Shown here piece after piece: positions 24,870-32,885 of a DNA stretch of 64,000 bases. The DNA is from Chloroflexota bacterium. GTDB lineage: Bacteria; Chloroflexota; Dehalococcoidia; Bin125. The stretch is from positions 16,435 to 80,434 of the forward strand of contig JAPPJZ010000018.1 in the NCBI GenBank assembly GCA_028874365.1, written 5' to 3'. Below the pieces are notes generated by a model. That model was not told the origin of the DNA, searched no databases, and saw only the letters and a list, made by a program, of their open reading frames with translations. Both the position numbers and the translations under genes were made by a program. Positions within the stretch are counted from its first letter, which is position 1. Every line of letters begins with the position of its first letter.

Positions 24870-25229
24870 CTACGACAACGGGCTCAGCTTGACGACTAGC
24901 AGCTCCACCGCAGTCATGTACCGCGTCACCGTCTCCTCGTCGAGCCACTCTTCGTAGTAGTTGGTATGCAGTTCACCGGCCAGCCCAAACTGTTCGCGCA
25001 TCATCTCGTCACCGGTTTCGTCCTCGAGGCGCCCGAGCGCCTGCCAGAGATGCCGGTGACTCTCGTGGCGCCAGCCGCGCGACTCCGCCGCAGCCTTGAC
25101 CAACACCGCCACCGCGCCCCAGGCCTTTTCGGAGGCTTGTTTCAGATCGCCGTCGGCCAGCAACGATCGGGCGTGGTCCAGGTACTCCGCACTCATATCG
25201 CGGTAGTGGATGACCTGCTCTGTTGTCAT
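24870..25229 (-). CDS. HEPN-like / PaREP1-family small protein
   Basis: 119 residues of alpha-helix. LDHARSLLADGDLKQASEKAWGAVAVLVKA and GWRHESHRHLWQALGRL fit PaREP1/HEPN-type four-helix proteins, and YMTAVELLVVKL ends the bundle. The R-x4-6-H HEPN ribonuclease motif is not clear (the RHESHRH stretch is the nearest). No nucleotidyltransferase partner gene lies beside it. It may be a solitary HEPN protein or an RNA-binding factor. Confidence 0.65.
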   Translation of the reverse strand: MTTEQVIHYRDMSAEYLDHARSLLADGDLKQASEKAWGAVAVLVKAAAESRGWRHESHRHLWQALGRLEDETGDEMMREQFGLAGELHTNYYEEWLDEETVTRYMTAVELLVVKLSPLS

Positions 25230-25252
25230 GCTGCTAGGTTACCGGACCGCAG

Positions 25253-25291
25253 TGTCCCTAACCCTCTTCCTCGGGGAGAGGGGAACGGAGC
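25253..25291 (+). repeat. dispersed palindromic repeat, type B copy 2
   Basis: CCCTAACCCTCTTCCTCGGGGAGAGGGGA with hairpin CTCTTCC-TCG-GGGAGAG (one G-T pair). Between divergent-oriented genes ending at 24870 and 25306. Confidence 0.75.
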
Positions 25292-25305
25292 GGGGTGGCT
25301 GTGGT

Positions 25306-25578
25306 TTAGCGGCGGGGGGTGTAGACGTGGCAGGCGGGGGTTTGGGATTCGGGGCTGAGGACACCGCTGGCGGGGTGGGTGCAGGTTCCTCGGCCGGCGA
25401 GGGATTCGGCCCTGGGCGGGAGCCATTCGAGGCAGCTTCCGCACTGTTTGGGCGGGGCGGGTTTGGGCTGTTCGTCGAGGACGACGAGTTCTCGACGTTC
25501 GCGACGGGATTCCCTGCTGGAGTGGAACCTTCGCGGGCGTTGGCCGGGACGGCGGCCCTTGCGGTTGCGGCGCGGCAC
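25306..25578 (-). CDS. small cysteine-rich zinc-ribbon-like protein (90 aa)
   Basis: Starts at GTG 25578 with GAGGA upstream. The N-terminal 30 residues are highly basic (RRNRKGRRPGQRPRR). The C-terminal half holds four cysteines in CGSCLEWLP, GTCTHP and PACHVY, likely one zinc or disulfide site. It follows the zinc-ribbon gene at 25601-26128 by 22 bases on the same strand. RNA or DNA binding is suggested by charge; no family recognised. Confidence 0.6.
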   Translation of the reverse strand: MPRRNRKGRRPGQRPRRFHSSRESRRERRELVVLDEQPKPAPPKQCGSCLEWLPPRAESLAGRGTCTHPASGVLSPESQTPACHVYTPRR

Positions 25579-25600
25579 GTCGGCGGTCCTCGTGGCTGTT

Positions 25601-26128
25601 CTAGCGCCGGGCCAGGGCGTAGCGGTCGGCGTTGAGGAGCATTTGCAGGGCGGAGAGCCAGCGGTCGCGGACGACGGTGTAGTCGCGTCCGGTGCGGCGA
25701 TTGGGGTTGCGCGGGACGCGGTGTCCGTAGGGTCGGCGCAGGGCGTAGTGGGCGCCGATCCACTCGGTGCGCAGGGTGCGGTCGGCCTGGGGCGCCCAGC
25801 GGACGCGAAGCCGGGTGCGTCGGGCGCGCTTGCGGTTGGGCGGCGTCCACTTGATGACGAGGTCGCGTCCGCGCGAGGGCTTGACGTGTTCGACCGATGC
25901 GGCGGGAATGTGGACCAGGGGCCGGCCGTCCTCGCGGAGGAAGGTGACGCCGTCGACGTCGAGAATCAGGTCGCCCTGGTGGTCGGTGAAGGGGATCGGG
26001 CTGACGAGCGTGGCGGCGTCGCGGCTGGGGAGGGCGATCGGTCGGAGTTCGGCGACGTCGGCGCCGCAGCGGTGGCAGGCGTAGCGGCCGTCGAAGGTCT
26101 CCTGGTGGCAGGCGGGACAGATTTTCAT
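25601..26128 (-). CDS. zinc-ribbon protein with PH-like domain
   Basis: 175 residues. An N-terminal zinc ribbon CPACHQETFDGRYACHRCGA, then a beta-rich domain (residues about 40-130: DLILDVDGVTFLREDGRPLV, IPAASVEHVKPSRGRDLVI) resembling bacterial PH-like or YokE-type modules, and a basic C-terminus with several Arg/Trp (RDRWLSALQML). No function is known. Together with the Cys-rich gene downstream it forms a small operon. Confidence 0.65.
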   Translation of the reverse strand: MKICPACHQETFDGRYACHRCGADVAELRPIALPSRDAATLVSPIPFTDHQGDLILDVDGVTFLREDGRPLVHIPAASVEHVKPSRGRDLVIKWTPPNRKRARRTRLRVRWAPQADRTLRTEWIGAHYALRRPYGHRVPRNPNRRTGRDYTVVRDRWLSALQMLLNADRYALARR

Positions 26129-26213
26129 GGGTGTCGGTGGGCATTATCGCAGAGGACTGGGGAGGGCGGATGGATTGGGCCGGGTAGACCGCCGAGCGTT
26201 CGGCGTGGAGGGG

Positions 26214-26268
26214 TGCCCCCCTCTGTCGCTCCGCGACATCTCCCCCCGCTGGCGCGGGGGGAGAAAGG
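26214..26268 (+). repeat. dispersed palindromic repeat, type A copy 7 (covarying inner stem)
   Basis: The inner hairpin here is TGTCGC-TCC-GCGACA, a longer stem with different but complementary bases compared with TGCC-TTC-GGCA elsewhere. Long hairpin CCCCCCGC-TGGC-GCGGGGGG. This variant is very close to palindromic repeats I know from Rhizobiales. Confidence 0.9.
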
Positions 26269-26338
26269 GGGAAGGCGACCTCAGCAGGCGGCGCTGGGAG
26301 AGAGAAGAGCGGTGATTTGCGGCAGCTGGCCCTTGCTG

Positions 26339-26374
26339 CCCTCACCCTAACCCTCTCCCAGAGGGAGAGGGGAT
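26339..26374 (+). repeat. dispersed palindromic repeat, type B copy 3
   Basis: CCCTCACCCTAACCCTCTCCC-AGA-GGGAGAGGGG. About 70 bases after A copy 7 in the same gap (26129-26401), which otherwise shows no gene. Confidence 0.8.
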
Positions 26375-26401
26375 GAGAAGGAGGGACCCGCCAACGGCGG
26401 G

Positions 26402-27538
26402 TTAGACGCCGACGGGGGAGCCGAAGCGTTCGATGAGTTCTTCGGCCTGGCTGACCATCTGCTCGACCACTTCTGTGGCGGGTCGGATGGCTTTGATCAG
26501 ACCGGCTCCGTTGCCTGCGGGTCCGCCGACGAGTTCTTCGATGTGGGCTTCGCGTGCGCCTCGGAGGGCTTCTCCGACGAGCAGTCCCTGCAGCGGCATG
26601 GGCAGGGTGGGCGGCGCTTCGGGGCGCTCCCATGCTTCGGTCCAGGCGTTGTACATGTGGCGCATGGTCTTGCCGGAGTACATGCGGCCGATGCGGGTGT
26701 CCTCGTCGACCGCGGCGACGAGCTTGTCCCACTGGACCTTGCGGGTCCATTCGTCGGTTTCGCCGCGCTCCTCGGAGTCCTGGTAGGCCTCCCAAGTGCC
26801 GAGGAAGGCGGTGCCGCACCAGATCGCTTCGGCGCCGAGCGCGAGGGCGGCGAGCAGTCCGCGGCCGTCCATGATGCCGCCGGCGGCGATGGTCTTGGTC
26901 GGGGCGATGGCGTCGGCGACCTGGGGGACGAGGGCGAGGGTGCCGATGCGTCCGGTGTGGCCGCCGGCCTCGGTGCCCTGGGCGACGACGGCGTCGACCT
27001 TGGCGGCGGCGACGCGTCGGGCGTTGCGGGTGTTGCCGACGAGGCCGATGACCTTCATGCCCTGGGCGTGGGCGTCGTCGACCATCCAGCCGGGGCTGCC
27101 CAGGCCGGAAGCGAAGACGGGGACGTTCTCGTCGAGGATGACCTCGACCTGCTTGCGGAAGTAGTCCTGGGTGAGGGGCGGTCGGTCGAGCTGCTGCGAG
27201 GGCTCGGGGATCTCGAACTCCTGCTTGAGCTGGTCGACGAAGTGGTGGTGCTCGGCGGAGATCTCGAGCTCGAGGTCTTCGCGGTTGCCGGAGTCGGCGA
27301 TCGAGGAGGGCAGCAGGAGGTCGACGCCGAAGGGCTTGTCGGTGAGTGAGCGGACCTTGGCGATCATGCCGTGGAGTTCGTCGGGGGTGTAGCCGGTGGC
27401 GCCGACGACACCGAGTCCGCCGGCCTCGGAGACGGCGGCGGCGAGGGTTGGTCCGGCGGCGCCGCCCATGCCGGCGAGGATGACGGGGATCTCGATGCCG
27501 AGCATGTCGCAGAGTTCGGTCTTGAGTGGGGAAGCCAT
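26402..27538 (-). CDS. nitronate monooxygenase / FabK-like FMN oxidoreductase
   Basis: 378 residues, TIM-barrel of the 2-nitropropane dioxygenase family: IPVILAGMGGAAGPTLAAAV, VDAVVAQGTEAGGHTG (FMN phosphate region), and AAGGIMDGRGLLAALALGAE with AIWCGTAFLGTWEA. The catalytic-type histidine is in EAGGHTG. It could oxidise alkyl nitronates (propionate-3-nitronate detoxification) or act as an enoyl-reductase; the absence of adjacent fab genes favours the former. Start ATG 27538 with GAAAGG upstream. Confidence 0.87.
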   Translation of the reverse strand: MASPLKTELCDMLGIEIPVILAGMGGAAGPTLAAAVSEAGGLGVVGATGYTPDELHGMIAKVRSLTDKPFGVDLLLPSSIADSGNREDLELEISAEHHHFVDQLKQEFEIPEPSQQLDRPPLTQDYFRKQVEVILDENVPVFASGLGSPGWMVDDAHAQGMKVIGLVGNTRNARRVAAAKVDAVVAQGTEAGGHTGRIGTLALVPQVADAIAPTKTIAAGGIMDGRGLLAALALGAEAIWCGTAFLGTWEAYQDSEERGETDEWTRKVQWDKLVAAVDEDTRIGRMYSGKTMRHMYNAWTEAWERPEAPPTLPMPLQGLLVGEALRGAREAHIEELVGGPAGNGAGLIKAIRPATEVVEQMVSQAEELIERFGSPVGV

Positions 27539-27633
27539 ATGCGGCCTTTCGTAGGGTCGTGAGTGTGAAAAGGGTTTGGAAGTATGGTACCAGCGCCTCC
27601 CGAGCCCAATCGGAGCGTGCCTATAGTGACTTC

Positions 27634-27816
27634 ATGGAAGCCAGAGCGACGGCGACGGCCTGGTTCAAGATCGAGCAGGAGACGATCTATGCGGTCGCGC
27701 TGATCGCGGTGTGCGTGTTGGTGGCGTCGGTGGTGTTGGCGTGGTCGGCGGCGATGTCTCGAGGGAAACAGGGAGATGCGAGGGATCGGCTTGACGAGAT
27801 GGTGAAAGATGACTAG
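27634..27816 (+). CDS. small single-pass membrane protein (60 aa)
   Basis: From ATG 27634 (MEARATATAWFKIEQETIYA): an amphipathic start, one transmembrane helix (about 18-40, AVALIAVCVLVASVVLAWSA) and a charged cytoplasmic tail (GDARDRLDEMVKDD). It has no clear ribosome site. It ends within the direct repeats upstream of the Phd-VapC genes. Unknown family. Confidence 0.5.
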   Translation: MEARATATAWFKIEQETIYAVALIAVCVLVASVVLAWSAAMSRGKQGDARDRLDEMVKDD

Positions 27817-27829
27817 TCTGATGACTAGT
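27808..27829. promoter_or_regulatory. two direct repeats GATGACTAGT, candidate toxin-antitoxin operator
   Basis: GATGACTAGT occurs at 27808-27817 and 27820-27829, 12 bases apart; each contains the palindrome ACTAGT. They lie 34 bases before the antitoxin start. Phd/VapBC operons are usually autorepressed through short palindromes in this position. Confidence 0.5.
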
Positions 27830-27862
27830 TAGATACGGTTTGAATGGAAGCGGAGGTGTGTC

Positions 27863-28168
27863 CTGGCCGACCAACATGAGGGCAGCTATGAGGGCCGGGA
27901 GCGGGAACCGACGCGGACCTGGCAGGTACAGGAGGCGAAGGCTCGGTTCAGTGAGCTGCTGGAAACCAGCCTGCGCGAGGGACCACAGGTGGTGACCCGG
28001 CGGGGCGTGGAGACCGCGGTGATCGTACCGATCGAGGAGTGGCGCCGACTGCGGAAGCCGAAGTACGCGAACATCAAGGAGTGGCTGCTCGCGCCGGAGG
28101 CACGGACCGAGGAACTGGTACCCCCGCGACTCGAGTGGAAACTGCGTCCACCACCGAGCTTTGATTAG
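27863..28168 (+). CDS. Phd/YefM-type antitoxin, probable CTG start
   Basis: 101 residues read to TAG 28168. The Phd fold is clear: WQVQEAKARFSELLETSLRE, then GPQVVTRRGVETAVIVPIEEW, followed by the toxin-binding C-terminal tail. The upstream in-frame stop leaves no ATG, GTG or TTG; the only sensible start is CTG 27863, with GGAGG 8 bases upstream. The gene is 6 bases before the VapC toxin gene. As antitoxin it should bind the toxin and repress the operon. Confidence 0.85.
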   Translation: MADQHEGSYEGREREPTRTWQVQEAKARFSELLETSLREGPQVVTRRGVETAVIVPIEEWRRLRKPKYANIKEWLLAPEARTEELVPPRLEWKLRPPPSFD

Positions 28169-28174
28169 CTCCGG

Positions 28175-28588
28175 ATGTATCTGCTCGACACCAACGTCGT
28201 CTCGGAACTGCGACGGGCGCGCCCGGATAGGTCGGTGCTCGCCTGGTTGGACGGGGTCCCGTCCGAGGATCTGTTCTTCAGCGCCATGACGATCGCGGAG
28301 ATTCAGCGCGGTATCGAGAAATGCCGGATTGACGAACCCGACCATGCGCGGGAGTTGACCGACTGGCTAGAGCGCCGTTTGCTCGTTGGTTTCGAGATCC
28401 TGCCGTTCGACTCTCGCGCGGCGCGCGAGTGGGGGCGCATGATGCACAATCAACCGGACAGGCTGGCCCAGGACGCGGTCATTGCGGCCACGGCCAGCTC
28501 TCACTCGCTGACCGTCGCGACCCGCAACGTCAAGGACTTCAGGCGTCTGGGCGCGGCCTATCTGAACCCGTTCGCGTTCGGCCGCTGA
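28175..28588 (+). CDS. vapC: PIN-domain toxin (VapC/FitB-like)
   Basis: 137 residues, full-length PIN domain. Metal-binding acids: Asp5 in LLDTN, Glu42 in TIAEIQRGI, Asp100 in LAQDAVIAATA and Asp121 in NVKDF. The pattern matches FitB-type VapC RNases, which cut tRNA or other RNA when freed from antitoxin. Six bases downstream of the antitoxin gene. All active-site residues are present, so the toxin looks functional. Confidence 0.93.
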   Translation: MYLLDTNVVSELRRARPDRSVLAWLDGVPSEDLFFSAMTIAEIQRGIEKCRIDEPDHARELTDWLERRLLVGFEILPFDSRAAREWGRMMHNQPDRLAQDAVIAATASSHSLTVATRNVKDFRRLGAAYLNPFAFGR

Positions 28589-28601
28589 GAGGCCCGGCGG
28601 C

Positions 28602-29825
28602 TCAGGTTCCGGCGGGGCCGACGATCGTGATTTCCTGGCCGAGGGCGGCGAGGCCGAGGGAGTGTTGGAGTTCGTCCGTTTTCCAGGCCATGACGATGCC
28701 TCCGGTGAGGTCGCGGTAGAGGCGTTCGAGGGGGTGGCCCTTGACGTAGGCGTGGGCGCCGGTGGTCTTGATGCTGATCTGGGCGACTTCCTCGGCCATG
28801 CGGCGGAGGTGATGAGTGGTGCGGACCTGCATGCGAACGAATGACTGGCGGTCGGCGTAGGCCCGGTCGACCTCGTCGACGGCGTGGTAGAGCATGGTGC
28901 GGGCGGAGGCGAGCCAGCTATCCATCTCGCCGAGCGCCATCTGGGCCCAGGCCTGCTGTGAGCGGAGTTCGTTGGTTCCGCCGAGCGGGCTGTTGGCGGA
29001 GGCGAGGTAGCCGCGGCGTTGCTGGAGATAGTCGATCGTCTCGTCGAACATGGCCTGGGCGTTGCCGAGCCAGATGGCGCAGATGCCCAGGCCGGGCAGG
29101 GCTCGGCGCTGCCACTGAAGCTGCGGGATCATCTGCTCGCCCATGCGCAGGAGCGCGAGCGGCACGACGAAGCAGTCGGCGCGGGGAATCCGCAGGTCCT
29201 CGATCAGCATGTCGTGGGACGCCGTGGCGCGCAGGCCCATGCCGTTCCAGTTGCCTCGATTGACGATGGCGTCGTTGTCGAGCGAAGGCAGGGCGATGAC
29301 CAGATCCGGCTCGGATGGACGCTCGATCAGGGCGCCGAGCATGGCAAAGCTTGCCGCATCGGCTCCAGAGGCGAAGCCGGCGCGGCCCGAGATGATGAGG
29401 TCGGCGCCGTCCTCGACGGCGTTGAAGCCGGTTGAGGTGTTGTCGAGTTCGCGAGCGGGAATGCTGCCGGGAGCGCAGCACCAGGCGCCCTCGGCGCAGG
29501 CCGTGAGCATCCGGTCGCGGTGCGGGAAGGGCGGCAAGGCGCTGGCGATGCTGGTGACCAGCAGGTGCATGTTGAGCGCGACGGCGGTGGAGGCGTCACC
29601 GTAGGCGATCTCCTCGATCAGGCGAATGAAGGTCTCGCCGTCGGCGTCCAAGCCACCGAAGGCCTCGGAGATCAACAGGCCCGGGATGCCGAGATTGGCG
29701 AGTTCGTTGAAGTTGTCGATTGCGAGTTGGCCGTCGCGATCGGCGTCGGCGGCGCGCTCGCGAAATGGTCCGCGAGACAGTTCGCGGACCTGTTCAATCA
29801 GCTGGGCTGATGCTTCGGTGTCCAT
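28602..29825 (-). CDS. acyl-CoA dehydrogenase family protein
   Basis: 407 residues with the three-part fold: N-terminal helices (PGLLISEAFGGLDADGETFI), middle beta domain (LIISGRAGFASGADAASFAM, GNWNGMGLRATASHDMLIED) and C-terminal helices (IKTTGAHAYVKGHPLERLYR). It resembles the HpaC/DszC-like subgroup: the usual catalytic Glu of the C-terminal domain is not obvious, so it may be a flavin monooxygenase or dehydrogenase of unusual substrates. GGGAG precedes ATG 29825. It is divergent from the phosphotriesterase-like gene. Confidence 0.85.
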   Translation of the reverse strand: MDTEASAQLIEQVRELSRGPFRERAADADRDGQLAIDNFNELANLGIPGLLISEAFGGLDADGETFIRLIEEIAYGDASTAVALNMHLLVTSIASALPPFPHRDRMLTACAEGAWCCAPGSIPARELDNTSTGFNAVEDGADLIISGRAGFASGADAASFAMLGALIERPSEPDLVIALPSLDNDAIVNRGNWNGMGLRATASHDMLIEDLRIPRADCFVVPLALLRMGEQMIPQLQWQRRALPGLGICAIWLGNAQAMFDETIDYLQQRRGYLASANSPLGGTNELRSQQAWAQMALGEMDSWLASARTMLYHAVDEVDRAYADRQSFVRMQVRTTHHLRRMAEEVAQISIKTTGAHAYVKGHPLERLYRDLTGGIVMAWKTDELQHSLGLAALGQEITIVGPAGT

Positions 29826-29956
29826 GGGAGCTCCCGTGATCGAAATGGATGAGAACGCAGTCAGCGTATCGGCCTGCGTGCTGGCTTTCGGCGAGCGTTA
29901 GCATTTCGGCAGGAATGGGAGTCCTCTAGGAAGGGTCTCGAGAAAGGACCGGGCTG

Positions 29957-30910
29957 ATGCCGTCGATCAACACGTTGCATGGAGAAGTCGATACGTCGGA
30001 ACTGGGTCGGACGCTGATCCACGAGCACATTGGGATCCGCTCTCCGGGGATCTCCGAGAACTGGCCGGAGTTGTGGGACGAGGCGGGCTGCGTGGCGTCG
30101 GCCGATGAGAAGCTGAATGCGCTTCAGCAGCGCGGGGTGAGCACGGTGGTTGATCTGTCGACGGCGGACCTGGGCCGGGACATGGGATTTCTGCAGAAGG
30201 TTTCGCAGGTCACTTCGATCAACGTCGTGCTCTGTACGGGCATCTACTGGCTGCGTTCGATGTACTGGCGCGGACGGCCGGCCGAGATGATGACTGAGGT
30301 GTTCGTCCGGGACATCACTGAGGGAATCGCCGGCACGGGCGTCAGGGCCAACATCATCAAGCTGGCTTCGGACGAACAGGGCGGCGGCGTGGACAGCTAC
30401 AACGAGAAGTGTCTGCGCGCCGGGGCGCGTGCGCATCGTGCGACCGGTGTGCCGATTGCGACGCATAACGGTCCGCCGGAGCTGGGGGCGAAGCAGCAGG
30501 ACATCTTCGAGGACGAGGGCTGCGACCTCTCGCGGATCGTGATCGGTCACGTCGGCGACACGGCCGACACCGACTACTTGAAGTCGCTGATGGACCGCGG
30601 ATCGTACGTCGGGCTGGACCGCTTCGGACTTGACCAGATTCTGCCGTTCGACGATCGCGTGAACACGGTGGTCAAACTGGCTGCCGACGGTTACAGCGAG
30701 GGGATGCTGCTGGCCCACGACGCGTCGTGCTGCCTGGACTGGATTCCGGACATCGACGCGATGCGTCAGGCTCAGCCGAACTGGCACTTCAACCACATCT
30801 CGGACGATGTCGTGCCGGCGTTGCTTGAGCGCGGGGTGACGCAGGCGCAGGTCGACCAGATGTTGATCGGCAACCCGCGGGAGCTGTTCGAGAAACAGGG
30901 CGCGTACTAG
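29957..30910 (+). CDS. phosphotriesterase-family hydrolase (lactonase-like)
   Basis: 317 residues. Binuclear metal site of the PTE family: His22 and His24 in IHEHIG, the Lys135 candidate for carbamylation in NIIKLASDE, His in IATHNGP, His in VIGHVGDT and Asp in LLAHDAS. Members act as lactonases, esterases or organophosphate hydrolases; substrate unknown. ATG 29957 has AAAGGA about 8 bases upstream. Its stop is directly followed by the GTG start of the next gene (TAGGTG). Confidence 0.88.
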   Translation: MPSINTLHGEVDTSELGRTLIHEHIGIRSPGISENWPELWDEAGCVASADEKLNALQQRGVSTVVDLSTADLGRDMGFLQKVSQVTSINVVLCTGIYWLRSMYWRGRPAEMMTEVFVRDITEGIAGTGVRANIIKLASDEQGGGVDSYNEKCLRAGARAHRATGVPIATHNGPPELGAKQQDIFEDEGCDLSRIVIGHVGDTADTDYLKSLMDRGSYVGLDRFGLDQILPFDDRVNTVVKLAADGYSEGMLLAHDASCCLDWIPDIDAMRQAQPNWHFNHISDDVVPALLERGVTQAQVDQMLIGNPRELFEKQGAY

Positions 30911-32590
30911 GTGGCGTCGGCTGAACTGGAAGCCGCCGACATCCTGTCGGCTGGGTTGGAGGCGGCCGACGTTCTTTCGGCTGGACGCGCGGGGTTTGCC
31001 GGAGCCGCTATTGAGCAACCGCAGGGCGATGTTGGCGCCCGAGCGCGCCTGTGGCGAGCGGGCGTGGTCGTCGCGGAAGCAGAAGCGAGTGCGGGCGACG
31101 GCCTGACCGCGGCGCAGGTAGCGGGGAACGCGCTGCGGTTGGCGCTCGGCGAGGACTCAGACCAACCGGGGGACGTGCTGGGGATCGAGGTTGAAGCAGA
31201 GCGGCAAGCACGTGAACCGGAAGGTTTGATCGGCCTGATCCAGACGCCGCTGCCGGGACGACATGGACTCATCCTGCGCGATGGCGAATCGGTGGCTCGG
31301 GGCTGGCCGATCGATGCGCTGCGGACGGATGGCCGGACGGCGGCATGGGTGAAGCAGCTGAACCGGGAGGTGCGGCGGCCGGGGGCGCGGTTGGCGTCGA
31401 GCACGTCGGTTGAGGTGTTCACGACGGTCGAAGCGCTGGGAACGGTTGCGCCGTCGGACGGTGAACGGATTTCGCCACGGGCCGGAGGGTTTCGGCTGGT
31501 GGATCAGGGGGAGGTCCTGCCCGACCGAGTGGCGGGGTCGGGATTGCAGGCAGCGGCGTGGCTGTTGCGGCATCAGCGTCCCGACGGCTCATTCGCTTAT
31601 GAATACGCGGCACCGAGCGGCGACAAAGAGGGCGGGTGGACGCCGTACGACCAGCTCGTGCGCCAGTGCGGTTGCGCCTGGGCCGTCGCGATGGTGGCGC
31701 GCATTTCACGGGATCGCAAGATCGGCGAGGCGGCAGCGCGGGCGATCAGCGGGATACTTGAGCGTCACTTGCGACGGGACGGCCCGGGTCGGCTGTTTTA
31801 TCTCGAGGACATGTACGGAGAAGCGAAGCTGGGGGCTCCGCCGCTGCTGCTGCTTGCGATCTGCGAGCTGGGTTCGGCGCTGAGGATTCCGCGCGAGACC
31901 GTGGACCAACTGACTGCGTCACTGTTGGCAGTGCAGTCGCGAGACGGCCGCCTGGGGACCAAGGCTCGGGGGATGGAGCTTGAGGGGTCGGAGACCTACT
32001 ACGCCGGGCAGATCGTGCTCGCTCTGGCGAGGATGTTTGCGATTCGCAAGCGGCCGCGTCTGCGCACGGCGGTGGAACGGTCGCTCAAGCACTACCAGGA
32101 GCGCTGGCAGGACGCGGACGAGCGGGACCTGTCGTTCACGACCTGGATGATCCAGGCGTGCGATCAGTGGCACGCGAATGTCGGAGACGATCTGGCTCGC
32201 AACTACGCCTATGAGATGGCGGACTGGGCACTTGAGGAACAGCACGGCGAGGATTGTGAGAATCCGCTCTGGGTCGGCGCGTTCCAAAACACGCCAGGGA
32301 TTGGGACGGCGGCGTACAGCGAGGGGATTGCGAGCGCGCTCTCGATCGCCCAACGCGCGGAAGACGAGGAGCGAGCGGAGCGGTACCGATCGGCGTTGCT
32401 GCTGAGTATGCGGTTCCTGCTGTCGTTGTCGCTCGACGGTCCGGAGCATGCGCTGGTCGGGGGTAGCGAACACGTAGGGGCGGTGCGTTCGGCGCTGCAT
32501 CGATCGGGGTTGCGCTGCGACAACGCGCAGCACTACGTGATGTCGATGCTGCGGGCTCGCGCCCTATGCTGGGATGCAGACGGAGAGTGA
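30911..32590 (+). CDS. alpha/alpha-toroid protein with AMMECR1-like N-terminal part
   Basis: 559 residues from GTG 30911. Residues about 25-175 resemble AMMECR1-type sequence (PGRHGLILRDGESVARGWP, TAAWVKQLNREV). Residues 200-555 are a helical toroid of the terpene-cyclase/six-hairpin type: AAAWLLRHQRPDGSFAYEYA, QLVRQCGCAWAVAMVARI, SLLAVQSRDGRLGTKA and ETYYAGQIVLALARMFAI. Similar toroids cover glycosidase-like and prenyl-cyclase-like enzymes; a catalytic acid motif is not certain. The domain pairing is a reading by eye. Coupled to the phosphotriesterase-like gene upstream. Confidence 0.6.
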   Translation: MASAELEAADILSAGLEAADVLSAGRAGFAGAAIEQPQGDVGARARLWRAGVVVAEAEASAGDGLTAAQVAGNALRLALGEDSDQPGDVLGIEVEAERQAREPEGLIGLIQTPLPGRHGLILRDGESVARGWPIDALRTDGRTAAWVKQLNREVRRPGARLASSTSVEVFTTVEALGTVAPSDGERISPRAGGFRLVDQGEVLPDRVAGSGLQAAAWLLRHQRPDGSFAYEYAAPSGDKEGGWTPYDQLVRQCGCAWAVAMVARISRDRKIGEAAARAISGILERHLRRDGPGRLFYLEDMYGEAKLGAPPLLLLAICELGSALRIPRETVDQLTASLLAVQSRDGRLGTKARGMELEGSETYYAGQIVLALARMFAIRKRPRLRTAVERSLKHYQERWQDADERDLSFTTWMIQACDQWHANVGDDLARNYAYEMADWALEEQHGEDCENPLWVGAFQNTPGIGTAAYSEGIASALSIAQRAEDEERAERYRSALLLSMRFLLSLSLDGPEHALVGGSEHVGAVRSALHRSGLRCDNAQHYVMSMLRARALCWDADGE

Positions 32591-32597
32591 CCAGCTG

Positions 32598-32885
32598 ATG
32601 GCGATCATCGACACGCTGAAGTTCCGCAACATCCTCGTCAATGGGGACGTTGCCAATGAAGATGTCGCGCAGGAATTCGCGGTGGCGCTAGATGAGGCCT
32701 TTGAGGACACCACCAGCGAACTCGCGAGCAAGGACGACCTGGCTGCAATGGAAGCCAGGCTGCTGCAGGACGCGGCCGAACGCGAAGCGCGCAATGCGCG
32801 CAATCAGCTGGTCATGGTTGGAGTGAATCTCACCGCAATCGCGATTGCAACCGCGGTCATCATCGCAGTGATCACACTCACCTAA
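32598..32885 (+). CDS. small tail-anchored coiled-coil protein (DUF1640-like)
   Basis: 95 residues from ATG 32598 (MAIIDTLKFRNILVNGD) with GGAGAG upstream; an ATG at 32574 is the alternative start. Head helix with SELASKDDLAAMEARL, short charged coiled coil (LLQDAAEREARNARN) and C-terminal transmembrane helix (about 72-94, Ile/Ala/Val/Thr-rich). Same plan as the protein at 10466-10894, including the KDDL/KDTL-LAA element. It ends in a 4-base overlap with the convergent LLM oxidoreductase gene. Confidence 0.7.
   Translation: MAIIDTLKFRNILVNGDVANEDVAQEFAVALDEAFEDTTSELASKDDLAAMEARLLQDAAEREARNARNQLVMVGVNLTAIAIATAVIIAVITLT

Noticed and set aside
25239..26819. Minus-strand open frame of about 526 codons
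   Set aside because: Made of repeat sequence and out-of-frame parts of the zinc-ribbon genes and the nitronate monooxygenase gene.
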